A model generated the notes under the pieces. That model made no database searches. It saw only the letters and a list, made by a program, of their open reading frames with translations, and was not told the origin of the DNA. Position numbers and translations under genes: made by a program. A stretch of DNA of 64,000 bases from the NCBI RefSeq assembly GCF_030540825.1, contig NZ_JAUOEO010000002.1, positions 310,001 through 374,000 of the forward strand, written 5' to 3'. This DNA is from Flavivirga spongiicola. GTDB taxonomy: Bacteria; Bacteroidota; Bacteroidia; Flavobacteriales; Flavobacteriaceae. Below, in pieces: positions 1-10,800 of the stretch. Each line of letters opens with the position of its first letter. The first letter of the stretch is position 1.

Positions 1-1
1 T

Positions 2-3000
2 CTTAAATATTTTTACGCTCATCTTAATCAGTTTAGTGGTTCTATACCCCCAGAGTATGGAGCTCTAGAATCATTGCTCCATTTAGATTTAAAAAATAAT
101 CAATTAAGTGGATCGATACCGTTAGAGTTTGGTGACTTATCTAATCTTGAAATCTTGGCTCTTTCAGCTAATCAATTAAGTGGAACTATATCACCAGAGT
201 TTGGTAACTTATCTAATTTAAGTATTTTACAATTAGATAATAACCAACTTACAGGAGACATTCCTGCATTTTCAAGTTCTTTAACTCGTCTTTGGTTCAA
301 TACAAATGCTTTTGTTTTTAGTAATTTCGAAAACGAACACAATACTTACACAACAAACCTAACATCATATAGTTACAGCCCCCAAGCCAAAGTAGATCAA
401 GTTGAAACACCAACAATTCTAGAAGGCAATAGTTATACATTTACAACAAGCTTAAGCAGTCCCAATAATAGTTACCAGTGGTATAAAGATGACGTAGCAA
501 TTGTTGGAGCCACCAGTAAAGATTACACCATAAATTCTATGGCTTTAACAGATGCAGGAGTGTACCATGTATTAGCTACTAATAGTATAGTAACTGGACT
601 TACTTTAGAGCGTAATACGATTACCCTAGCTGTAACAGCAGATCCTTGCGGTGTGTCTACAGCCGAGCGTGATGCTTTAATGGCTTTATATAATGCTACA
701 GATGGTACTAATTGGACTAATAATACTAACTGGGGAACGTCTGCTCCCGTTTGTGATTGGTATGGGGTGACGGTTACTAATGGAAGTGTTATTAGGTTGG
801 GACTTTCTAATAATCAGCTAGTGGGAAATATTCCTACTGAATTAGAAAATTTATCTGATCTTGAGTTTTTGCACTTATCTACAAATCAATTAACAGGTAG
901 TATTCCTGTAAGCTTAGGTAACCTTATTAAGTTAAAGACCTTATGGCTTGGTGAAAATAATTTATCAGGCACTATACCCTCAGAATTAGGAAACTTATCT
1001 GCTCTTGAGAATTTATCTTTTCTTAATAACCAATTAACAGGAAATATTCCACTCTCAATAAATTTAATAAGTACTTTAAATTATTTCTATTTCGATACTA
1101 ATAGTTTTGTATTTAGCGATTTTGAAAACGAGCATATTTCTTATACTAACAACCTTATAACTTATAATTACAGCCCTCAAGCCAAAGTAGATCAAGTTGA
1201 AACACCAACAATTCTAGAAGGTAATAGTTACACATTTACGACAAGTTTAAGCAGTCCCAATAACAGTTACCAATGGTATAAAGACGGTGCAGCAATTGTT
1301 GGCGCTACCAATAAAGATTATACTATTAATCCAGTAGCTTTAACAGATGCAGGTGTATACCATGTCATAGCTACAAACAGTATTGTCACAGGACTTACTT
1401 TAGAGCGTAACACAATTACCCTAGCAGTAACAGCAGATACTTGCGGTGTATCTACTGCCGAGCGGGATGCTTTAATGGCTTTATATAATGCTACAGATGG
1501 TGCTAATTGGACCAATACCTTAGCCAATAACCAACCTTGGGATATTAATGTGCCTGTTTGTGATTGGTATGGGGTGACGGTAACTAATGGGGGGGTTACA
1601 AGATTAGAACTTAATGGTAATCAGTTAGCGGGTAATATTCCAATTGAGTTAGAAAACTTATCAAATCTTACACACTTGTATTTAAACCAGAATCAATTAA
1701 CAGGCAGTATACCACCTGAATTAGGAAACTTATCACAACTTAAAAGGATATATTTTTATACAAATCAATTAACAGGAACTCTTCCATCTCAACTTGGTGA
1801 TTTATCTAATCTTACACATTTGCATTTATATAATAATCAACTAACAGGAAATATTCCAACGCAGTTAGGAGACTTATCTAATCTTCGGTTTTTATACCTT
1901 GGTAGTAATCAGTTAACGGGTACAATTCCAACGCAGTTAGGAAGTTTGTCTTTCCTGACTGTATTGGAATTATATAGTAATCAACTTTCTGGTAATATAC
2001 CAACAGAATTGGGAAACTTAACATCATTAGAACAATTGCTATTGCAGGGTAATGATTTAACAGGCAATATTCCGTTGCAATTTGAAAACTTAACTAGTTT
2101 AAAAACTTTGAGATTTGACAGTAATCAATTAACAGGAAATATTCCAAGTGGATTAAAAGATATATTAAGCTTTGTAGATAATTTTAAATTTCAAAATAAT
2201 GCCTTCGTATTTAATGATTTTGAAACAGAACATAATACTTATGCTTCTAAAATAACAGCATATACCTATAGCCCCCAAGCCAAAGTAGACCAAGTTGAAA
2301 CCCCAACAATTTTAGAAGGCAATAGTTATACATTTACAACAAGCTTAAGCAGTCCCAATAATAGTTACCAATGGTATAAAGATGGCGTGGCAATTGTTGG
2401 AGCCACCAGTAAAGATTACATCATAAATTCAGTGGCTTTAACAGATGCAGGTGTATACCATGTATTAGCTACTAATAGTATAGTAACAGGACTTACTTTA
2501 GAGCGTCATACGATTACCTTAGCTGTAACAGCAGATACTTGCGGCGTATCCACTGCCGAGCGAGATGCTTTAATGGCTTTATATAATGCTACAGATGGTG
2601 CTAATTGGACTAATACCTTAGCTAGTAATCAACCTTGGGATATTAATGTGCCTGTTTGCGACTGGTATGGGGTGACGGTTACAAATGGAAATGTTACTGA
2701 ATTAGTACTTCCTAATAACCAGTTGGTAGGAGCTATTTCTCCTGAATTGGGTAATTTATCAAGTCTAACTAAATTGACTTTATCTGTTAATCAATTGTCT
2801 GGAGCAATTCCAAGTGAATTGGGAGGCTTAATCAATCTTGGTAATTTACAATTAAACAACAATCAATTATCTGGAGATATTCCAGGTGAATTAGGGAATT
2901 TAATTGGTCTCGGTAATTTGTATTTAAATCATAATCAGCTTGAATCTATCCCTTCAAGCTTTGGTAACCTACAGGCCTTATCTAGATTACAATTGAATGA

Positions 3001-6000
3001 TAATCTATTAGCAGGCAGTATTCCAAGTGAATTAGGGAGTTTAGCAAATCTTACTCATTTGTATTTAAATAGTAATCAATTAACAGGTACTATTCCAAGT
3101 ACTTTTGGAGGCTTAACAAGTCTTACAACGCTATATTTATTTTCAAACCAGTTAAGCGGTCAAATTCCGACTAGTCTTGGTAATTTAGTTAACCTTAAAT
3201 ATCTATATTTAAACAACAACTCTTTAACTGGATTAATTCCTGCAGATTTAGGTAATTTATCTAACCTCCTTCATTTACGTTTATACAGTAATCAACTAAC
3301 TGGAGAAATCCCGAATACTTTTGATGGCTTAACAAATCTTCAAAGATTACAATTAAACAATAATCAATTAACAGGAGATATTCCTACTAATATAAACACT
3401 TTAGCAAATCTTACTATACTTAACTTTCATAATAATGGTTTTGTTTTTAGCAATTTCGAAAATGAGCATGTTTTTTATGACACTAATGTATCAACGTACA
3501 CTTACAGCCCACAGGCCAAAGTAGATCAAGTAGAAACCCCAACAATTTTAGAAGGCAATAGCTATACATTTACAACCAGTTTAAGCAGTCCCAATAATAG
3601 TTACCAATGGTATAAAGATGGCGCAGCAATTGTGGGAGCAACCAGTAAAGATTACACCATAAATCCAGTGGCTTTAACAGATGCAGGTGTATACCATGTA
3701 ATAGCTACTAACAGTATTATTACAGGGCTTACTTTAGAGCGTCATACAATTACCCTAGGGGTAACAGCAGATACTTGTGGTGTATCTACAGCCGAGCGTG
3801 ATGCTTTAATGGCTTTATATAATGCTACAGGAGGAGCTAATTGGACCAATACCTTGGCCAATAACCAACCTTGGGATATTAATATACCTGTTTGTGATTG
3901 GTATGGTGTGACGGTTACGAGTGGTCATGTAACATGGTTGGATCTTAATGGTAACAATTTAATAGGGACTTTATCATCTCAGTTAAAAGATTTACCTAAT
4001 CTTGAAGGATTGTTTTTATATGATAATCAGATTGCAGGAACCATTCCCTCTCAACTAGGAGATTTATCGAATCTTAAATTTTTACAATTTAACACGAATC
4101 AATTAACAGGATCTATACCGTTCGAGCTAGGTAATTTATCATCATTAAAACATTTGTATTTGGCTAACAATCTGTTGTCAGGAAATATTCCGGAAAGTCT
4201 AGGGGGGCTCACCAATTTATTGCTTTTAGGTTTAAGTGGTAATCAATTAGAAGGAGTTATACCACCTCAGCTAGGAAATTTATCTAGTCTTCAAACTTTA
4301 AATTTATATGTGAATCAGTTATCGGGCTCCATACCAACTAGCCTTGGTAATTTACCTGCTTTAAAATACCTACATTTAAATTCCAACCAACTATCTGGTT
4401 CTATACCATCAAGCCTCGGCAATCTATCCAATCTTACAAATATGACTTTAAATGATAACCAACTTACAGGAGAAATACCTTCAAGTTTTGGGAATTTGTC
4501 ATTATTGCAATATTTACAACTACAATCTAATCAATTGGAAGGACCTTTACCAGATACTCTTGGTAACTTGTCATCATTAATTTATTTATATTTAGAAACC
4601 AACCAGTTATCTGGAACAATACCACCTTCTATAAGTTTAATACCTTCCTTGAATAGATTTCGATTTCAAGAAAATGCCTTTATATTTAATGATTTTGAAA
4701 CAGAGCATACTACATACGTTGGTAATTTATCTGGCTATCAATACATCCCCCAAGCCAAAGTAGACCAAGTAGAAACCCCAACAGTTACAGAAGGAACAAG
4801 TTACACATTCACAACCAGTTTAAGCAGTTCCAATAATAGTTATCAATGGTATAAAGATGGCGTAGCAATTGTAGGAGCAACCAGTAAAGATTATACTATA
4901 AATCCAGTGGCTTTAACCGATGCAGGCGTATACCATATGTTAGCTACAAATAGTATCGTTACAGGGCTTACTCTAGAACGTCATACCATTACTTTGACTG
5001 TTAACCCTGCTGCAATAAATAATAACACCTTTTGTCTTAGTGAATTGGAAGATTACCCTACAGTAACGGATTTAACACCTTCAGGTAGTAATATTTTATG
5101 GTATGCAACCGAAACAGGAGGGACAGCATATAACAATATAGATGAAATTATAGAAGCAGCAGAAAACACAGGAGGCGTTTCTTATTGGTGGGACGATACT
5201 ACTGATGGTATGAGTACCCGAACGGAAGCGGCTGTAACTGTCTACAGTGCACCAGAAGGAGATAAAGAACAGGCATTTAGCATTTATGCGCCAGTACCTA
5301 CAATTTCAGACATTGATGTGGTTAATGGTGGCCAACCTGTATTTTGGTATAATTCAAATACTAGTACTACAGCGTTAAGTGATACCGAGTTGGTTGATGG
5401 ACAAACATATTATGCATCATCATATAATGGGGCAGAAGCAGGTAATAGCTGTCGTTTACCTGTGACCATTACCATTGGTGTCATTCCTCCTAAAGGCGAG
5501 CAAATACAATTCTTATGTGAAGGCTCTGAATTAAGCGATATTGTTTTACAATTAGAAGATGGGTTGTTTGCTGTATGGTATGCAAGTGCTGAAGGCGGTT
5601 CACCTTTAGATCAAACAACGCCACTTTTACATGAGACTACATATTATATAGCACAGTTGGATACCAATAATGGGGAGGAAAGCCCAAAGCGATTAGCAGT
5701 ACAGGTAAATTTAATGCCCGTAAAACAACTTGTAATAAATGAAACTACGCAAACCTTTAATATCAATGCATCTCCAAAGGTTGAAAATTTAAAAACAAGT
5801 GGTTATGATGTTGTATGGTATAGTCAGGCAACAGGAGGGAATCAATACGGGGGTACCATTCCTTTAGATACAAATGGACAAATTTATTATGCCGAACAAA
5901 TCCAAACTGACACACAATGTCCAGGTGGTAACCGTGTAGGTGTTACTGTAGTGTTGGTTGACGAACCTGTAGACCCGCTTTTAGGATGCGAACTATTTAG

Positions 6001-7060
6001 ACCAGAACTAAACGAGCGTTATGTTATAGATGCCTGGTTAAATGAGCGTGAGGTAACCACGGAAACCATAAGCGAAATACCTTTTAACGGTAGCTCAGAG
6101 AGTGTACTATTTGTAGATCTTCTTAATCATTTAAAAAATAGGCTATTGAGTGATGATGACCAATTGCATGATATTCCTGCGATATATAAACCTGTATTTT
6201 CCAGTGGCGAAACACCTCAGGATTTGGCGCCTTTAATGGCTTACATTGAAGACTTAGGTGCCAGTGAAAAAGAATTAAAGGTTTACGACTTTACAAAGAT
6301 TAATGATGCTTATGGTAGAGCCATTGGTTTTTCATTTTATTTAAATGAAACAAAAGATCGTCAAATTGTTTATAAAACACCAAATATTATAAGAAATGGT
6401 GTTGAAGAAACTGGAGACTTGAATCGTTATCCTTTATTGGATAACGATGGTAATACGACGGATGAATTTTTAAAGTTTACTAAAGCTGAGGTTACTGCTG
6501 GCGTGTTAAAAATCTATGCCGATTTTAAACAAGTTAAAGAGCCAGCACATGAAGTAAGTCAGGTAAGTACATTTTCCGATTCAAATATAATGAAACAAAC
6601 TGCAACCGATTTAGAGTACAACGAAGTCGCTAATCAATCACCCATATCATACAATCAGGCCGTGATAGAGGTTAGTTTTGTAGATGAAGCTAATACACCT
6701 ATTGGAGCACCAGTTCCACTAGTACCTCATGGTGAAATCATAGACAAATGGCAAAAAGTGACTGCAGATTTTAGGATTCCAGAGAACGCGGGGAAAATGA
6801 TTATTTCTCTAAAAAATAATGATAGCAACAAAGTCGCCTATTTCGATGATTTAAGAATCTTGCCTTTTGAAAGCAACATGAAAACCTTTGTATATCACCC
6901 CGAAAACCAGCGTTTAATGTCTGAGTTAGACGAAAATAATTATGCGACATTTTACGAATATGATCTGGAAGGCGGTCTTGTTAGAGTTAAGAAGGAAACC
7001 GAAGAAGGGATATACACCATTCAGGAAACAAGATCAGGTAATATTAAAAAAGCAAATTAA
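2..7060 (+). CDS. Secreted LRR/Ig-repeat adhesin-like protein, partial (5' end outside window)
   Basis: The frame is open to the left edge, so the true start lies outside; the first in-window ATG (74) is internal. The protein is built from repeated modules. Each has a Cys-containing cap (CGVSTAERDALMALYNAT at about 645, 1439, 2539 and 3777), an array of plant-type 24-residue leucine-rich repeats (NQLTGSIPxELGNLSxL), and an Ig-like domain (YSPQAKVDQVETPT at about 373, 1165, 2268, 3505, 4745) with a YQWYKDG core. Five Ig domains and five LRR arrays of growing length are visible. After about nt 5000 come four shorter Ig-like domains with a WY core, then a region of about 360 residues of the kind that precedes Rhs genes, ending in YD-like text (YEYDLEGGLVRVKKETEEG). 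It stops 1 bp before the next gene and lies in one operon with the giant Rhs gene, so it is probably a surface-exposed binding partner. That partnership is inference. Confidence 0.85.
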   Translation, partial: LKYFYAHLNQFSGSIPPEYGALESLLHLDLKNNQLSGSIPLEFGDLSNLEILALSANQLSGTISPEFGNLSNLSILQLDNNQLTGDIPAFSSSLTRLWFNTNAFVFSNFENEHNTYTTNLTSYSYSPQAKVDQVETPTILEGNSYTFTTSLSSPNNSYQWYKDDVAIVGATSKDYTINSMALTDAGVYHVLATNSIVTGLTLERNTITLAVTADPCGVSTAERDALMALYNATDGTNWTNNTNWGTSAPVCDWYGVTVTNGSVIRLGLSNNQLVGNIPTELENLSDLEFLHLSTNQLTGSIPVSLGNLIKLKTLWLGENNLSGTIPSELGNLSALENLSFLNNQLTGNIPLSINLISTLNYFYFDTNSFVFSDFENEHISYTNNLITYNYSPQAKVDQVETPTILEGNSYTFTTSLSSPNNSYQWYKDGAAIVGATNKDYTINPVALTDAGVYHVIATNSIVTGLTLERNTITLAVTADTCGVSTAERDALMALYNATDGANWTNTLANNQPWDINVPVCDWYGVTVTNGGVTRLELNGNQLAGNIPIELENLSNLTHLYLNQNQLTGSIPPELGNLSQLKRIYFYTNQLTGTLPSQLGDLSNLTHLHLYNNQLTGNIPTQLGDLSNLRFLYLGSNQLTGTIPTQLGSLSFLTVLELYSNQLSGNIPTELGNLTSLEQLLLQGNDLTGNIPLQFENLTSLKTLRFDSNQLTGNIPSGLKDILSFVDNFKFQNNAFVFNDFETEHNTYASKITAYTYSPQAKVDQVETPTILEGNSYTFTTSLSSPNNSYQWYKDGVAIVGATSKDYIINSVALTDAGVYHVLATNSIVTGLTLERHTITLAVTADTCGVSTAERDALMALYNATDGANWTNTLASNQPWDINVPVCDWYGVTVTNGNVTELVLPNNQLVGAISPELGNLSSLTKLTLSVNQLSGAIPSELGGLINLGNLQLNNNQLSGDIPGELGNLIGLGNLYLNHNQLESIPSSFGNLQALSRLQLNDNLLAGSIPSELGSLANLTHLYLNSNQLTGTIPSTFGGLTSLTTLYLFSNQLSGQIPTSLGNLVNLKYLYLNNNSLTGLIPADLGNLSNLLHLRLYSNQLTGEIPNTFDGLTNLQRLQLNNNQLTGDIPTNINTLANLTILNFHNNGFVFSNFENEHVFYDTNVSTYTYSPQAKVDQVETPTILEGNSYTFTTSLSSPNNSYQWYKDGAAIVGATSKDYTINPVALTDAGVYHVIATNSIITGLTLERHTITLGVTADTCGVSTAERDALMALYNATGGANWTNTLANNQPWDINIPVCDWYGVTVTSGHVTWLDLNGNNLIGTLSSQLKDLPNLEGLFLYDNQIAGTIPSQLGDLSNLKFLQFNTNQLTGSIPFELGNLSSLKHLYLANNLLSGNIPESLGGLTNLLLLGLSGNQLEGVIPPQLGNLSSLQTLNLYVNQLSGSIPTSLGNLPALKYLHLNSNQLSGSIPSSLGNLSNLTNMTLNDNQLTGEIPSSFGNLSLLQYLQLQSNQLEGPLPDTLGNLSSLIYLYLETNQLSGTIPPSISLIPSLNRFRFQENAFIFNDFETEHTTYVGNLSGYQYIPQAKVDQVETPTVTEGTSYTFTTSLSSSNNSYQWYKDGVAIVGATSKDYTINPVALTDAGVYHMLATNSIVTGLTLERHTITLTVNPAAINNNTFCLSELEDYPTVTDLTPSGSNILWYATETGGTAYNNIDEIIEAAENTGGVSYWWDDTTDGMSTRTEAAVTVYSAPEGDKEQAFSIYAPVPTISDIDVVNGGQPVFWYNSNTSTTALSDTELVDGQTYYASSYNGAEAGNSCRLPVTITIGVIPPKGEQIQFLCEGSELSDIVLQLEDGLFAVWYASAEGGSPLDQTTPLLHETTYYIAQLDTNNGEESPKRLAVQVNLMPVKQLVINETTQTFNINASPKVENLKTSGYDVVWYSQATGGNQYGGTIPLDTNGQIYYAEQIQTDTQCPGGNRVGVTVVLVDEPVDPLLGCELFRPELNERYVIDAWLNEREVTTETISEIPFNGSSESVLFVDLLNHLKNRLLSDDDQLHDIPAIYKPVFSSGETPQDLAPLMAYIEDLGASEKELKVYDFTKINDAYGRAIGFSFYLNETKDRQIVYKTPNIIRNGVEETGDLNRYPLLDNDGNTTDEFLKFTKAEVTAGVLKIYADFKQVKEPAHEVSQVSTFSDSNIMKQTATDLEYNEVANQSPISYNQAVIEVSFVDEANTPIGAPVPLVPHGEIIDKWQKVTADFRIPENAGKMIISLKNNDSNKVAYFDDLRILPFESNMKTFVYHPENQRLMSELDENNYATFYEYDLEGGLVRVKKETEEGIYTIQETRSGNIKKAN
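200..4990 (+). repeat. Direct repeats encoding LRR-Ig modules
   Basis: The Ig-like segments and LRR caps of the adhesin gene are nearly identical at DNA level across five and four copies respectively, for example the AAAGTAGATCAAGTTGAAAC block. The LRR arrays between them differ in length. This is intragenic tandem duplication and a likely substrate for recombination that changes module number. It is coding, not CRISPR. Confidence 0.8.
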
Positions 7061-7061
7061 G

Positions 7062-7787
7062 ATGAGCAGAAAAATGAATTATTATTTAAGTCTTGTACTA
7101 TTATTTCTAGGAAGCCTTGAAATTCAGGCACAGCAACCAACAGCAGCAGAAAGCTTAGCAAAAGTTGAAACCTACTATAAAACAGCTAAAACCTTTAATC
7201 TTCAAGTAAAATATAACATGTACAAAGGACATACTGGAAATCATCTTACCGAATCGTATGAAGGTACCATGACTAAAAATGGGGCTGTATCACAAATCAA
7301 GATCTTAGGTTCAGAGATTATACAATTTCCTAACGCGCAGCTTACTATAAATAAAGCGAACAAGACTTTAGTTTATAATGAAATATCTGGCAAAGGCTTA
7401 AAAAAATCACCGTTAGATGTATCAACGTTTCTTAACTATTATAAAGAGACATCCACAAAAGTAAGTGGGAATATGCTTGTTCATGAAATGGTTTTAAAAA
7501 ACAACCAAATGCCAATTCCATATAATAAAATTGTCATTTATATCAATAAAGCAAACCACCAATTAGTAAAGCAGGAATTATACCTGTCTACTAAAGTACC
7601 TTTTGTAGACGATAATGGAAAAGACACCGAAGATGTAGCTCGTATGGAAATTAGTTTCAAACACAATAAGAAAACGATGGCTAAAGCTCCTAGATTAAAA
7701 GACTATGTGCTATTAGAACCTAATAAAAAAGTACGCCCAACACAAGCGTATGCTGCTTACACCATAACAGCTCCAACAAACTTATAA
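7062..7787 (+). CDS. Secreted LolA-like/outer-membrane-lipoprotein-sorting-type protein
   Basis: A 241-residue protein with an N-terminal signal peptide (hydrophobic YYLSLVLLFLGSLEIQAQ, cleavage near AQ-QP). I chose the ATG at 7062, 1 bp after the adhesin stop, because it gives a proper signal peptide; the frame is open further upstream but overlaps the adhesin. The remainder is beta-rich with an opening helix (AESLAKVETYYKTAKTFN) and a late K-E-L-Y-L-S strand, resembling periplasmic LolA/LolB-like or DUF-type carrier folds. That match is by overall pattern only. It lies between adhesin and Rhs genes with 13 bp to the latter, so it is co-transcribed and probably helps export or surface display of the toxin. 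The function is inferred from position. Confidence 0.75.
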   Translation: MSRKMNYYLSLVLLFLGSLEIQAQQPTAAESLAKVETYYKTAKTFNLQVKYNMYKGHTGNHLTESYEGTMTKNGAVSQIKILGSEIIQFPNAQLTINKANKTLVYNEISGKGLKKSPLDVSTFLNYYKETSTKVSGNMLVHEMVLKNNQMPIPYNKIVIYINKANHQLVKQELYLSTKVPFVDDNGKDTEDVARMEISFKHNKKTMAKAPRLKDYVLLEPNKKVRPTQAYAAYTITAPTNL

Positions 7788-7800
7788 ACACATAAAAGAT

Positions 7801-10800
7801 ATGTTTTTAAAAAAAATAAAATCACGGTACATAAAAGTTATCATACTCGTATTTCTTTCTGGGTTCACTATTCAAGCTCAAAACTTTGAGGATGAGTTTG
7901 TTGGTCCTGCACAGATAGTTAATGGTGCTTTAACGACAAACACGGCTGCCACAGTTGCAGGTACGACAGATGTAAACCCCTATACCTATTTTTCTCTAAG
8001 TATAAAAGAAGATACAGCGCCGTTTACAACGTATAAATTCACATTAACCTTGCAAGTGACCCCTATACTTCCTAATGGCACACCAGATACAATAAGTCAG
8101 GATATTACTTTAGAAGTAGAAAATAATTTGGCTTCAGGAATAGGAAATGTTATAGATATTAAACAGCATATTCTTAATAATACCTATGGCGCAAATGTGG
8201 TGGTTTTGAGCAACACGCTTGATAGTGGTTCAGGACCTGTTAATGATGCCGTTGTACCAGATAATATCATACTTACCGTAGGATTTAATACCACCCGATA
8301 TTATGAGCTACCAGAAACAGCGCCAACAGGAGTTGGCTCTATACTAGCAAATAATAATACCGAGATACAAATTAACTGGACAGAAGTCCCTCAAGCGCGC
8401 CATTACGATGTAGAGTGGACCTGGGTTGATAATTATGGAGATGATCTAACTACTTTTATAACTTCAGATTTAGTACCATTTTCAGCTAAAAACTTTCAGC
8501 GCAACAGTACACGAATTCAAACCAGTGAAATAAGCTATAATATTCCATTGGTCTATTCCAGAGGCTTTATAATTTATAGAGTAAGAGCCGTAGGTAATTT
8601 TAGTGCAGTAGAAGACCCTTCACTATCAAAAAATAAATACAGTGCATGGAGTGCTAATCCAGTAGGAGAAAATACAACGGTTTCTAATTGGGGAGCGCAA
8701 AATAGCGGGGTTCACGAAATCGATCAACTTCAGGATCATGAAGCCACTAAAAATTGGCAATTTCAAGCCTCGTATGCCGAAGATGGCAAAAAGAAAGAAG
8801 TGGTTAGTTATTTTGATGGCTCATTACGTAATCGCCAAACAGTCACAACCATTAATACAGATAACAATGCCATTGTAGGTGAGGTAATTTACGATGCTCA
8901 AGGTAGACCAGCAGTAGAGGTATTACCCGCACCAACATCAGTAAATGAACTGAGGTATCATAAAGATTTTAATCTCAATAATGATACTACAACACCAAAA
9001 CCCTATAGCTATTCAGATTTTGACGAAGACACTCAAAATGTAATAGATATGACTTCTGATGATAAAAAGATGAATGAATCAGCAGGAGCCAGTCATTATT
9101 ATTCGTCTGCAAATACTATAACGAGTGACTATAAGGATCAAATTCCTAACGCTTTACAATATCCATTCTCCCAAATAGAATATACTCCAGACAATACAGG
9201 TAGAATTCGTAGAAAAAGCGGTGTTGGCGAAACCCATCAATTAGGGTCTGGACATGAAATGGAATACTACTACGGGGTTCCGGAACAAGTAGAATTAAAT
9301 CGTCTTTTTGGCTATACCGTTGGTCATGCATCGCATTACAAAAAAAATATGGTTTTAGACCCCAATCGTCAGTTAAGCATTAGTTATATAGATCCGCAAG
9401 GACGTACCATAGCAACCGCTTTAGCTGGGACTACACCTCCAAACTTAGATGCTTTAGATGATGAAGCAGATACTGATTTACATACAGAATTCACCACCGA
9501 TCTTTTAGGTAAAGTAGCTAGTGATAATACGGATACACCCGAAGACAATAACGAAGTAGGCGCTTCAGGAGCCTTTGGCCCTTTGCAAGACCAACTATCA
9601 TACAGCGCCGTAAAAACGGTTGTTTTTGATGATACCAGAACTTTTAATTATAATGTTACAGATACACTTCCTTTTACCTATTGCGATATTAGTAAAAGAT
9701 ATCCTATAATATACAATTTGGAGATTGATGTATTAAACGAAGACGCAGAAAGTGTTTTGCCAGCAGCCATAACCGAAACGATAGACTTAGGAACGGGAGC
9801 TACCAATTTAACATTTTCAATGCCGGAAACATTGGCTCTGGTAGAAAGAGGGACTTTTACCATTAACAAACGGCTTCGTGTAAATAAAGATTCTGTTGAA
9901 GTATATGCAGATCAATATATAGCTAAACTCCAGACACCTGGAGATCCTTGCTATGTTCCCAAAACGGCTCTCGCAGAAGAATTAGATCCGCTTATAGTGG
10001 AGGGGTGTAATTTAAACTGTGCGGACTGTGAGACGAATCTTTTGGCAGAATATGCTACAGCTACAGCATATGCAGATATTCAAATAAGCTATAATCAAGA
10101 AGCATACGATGCACTTTCTGATGAAGAACAAGTTAGGTTTAGAGCTTCTTTAGAAGCACAGTGGCAAGAAGCCTTAGAAACCTGTCGGGCATTATGTACC
10201 GATGCCAGCAATAGTAATGGTGCTGCTCCTAACGTTATTTCCTGTCAAACAGCTCTGGATCAATTATTAGACGACATGAGTCCTTTAGGACAATATGGTA
10301 ATGGGTTTGACGGTACAGAAACCACGCTTAATATTTTTAATGAAAGCAATAAATTATTAAGTGCCAAAATAAGTGAAGATGTTTATAATAGTTGGAAAAA
10401 CCCCTGGCATGTAAATAATGATCCTTCAGATGCTTCTGGAAATCCAATTTATACAGAAGGGCATTACTATAATGAAGATGGTACAGTTAGTTATATAAAA
10501 GTAAAAGAAACCATAACGATTGATGAAAATGGTGAAGAAATTGCTAGTTATGACCCAGCTCTAAATGAGGATGTCCCTATGACAGCTATCGAGGATTCTG
10601 ACAATGAATACTGGGTAGAACCTCAATACTTGGCTAATAGCTCAGACTTAACACATCCGGATGTATGGCAAGATAGTTGGGCGTATTCTTTATTGTACTA
10701 CCATCCAGAATACGATTATTTACAATATAGCAATGCCTTGTGCGAGCTAACAAATACAGCAGGTAACTTTAGCTCGGATGGTTTCGACTCTTATTTACAG

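Noticed and set aside
1318..1527. Minus-strand 69-codon ORF within the adhesin gene
   Set aside because: Antisense shadow of the Ig/LRR-cap repeat; it has no independent signal.
200..4990. Regularly spaced repeats that could suggest a CRISPR array
   Set aside because: Repeats are in frame inside a long coding sequence, encode LRR/Ig modules, have variable spacing of hundreds of bases, and no cas genes are present.
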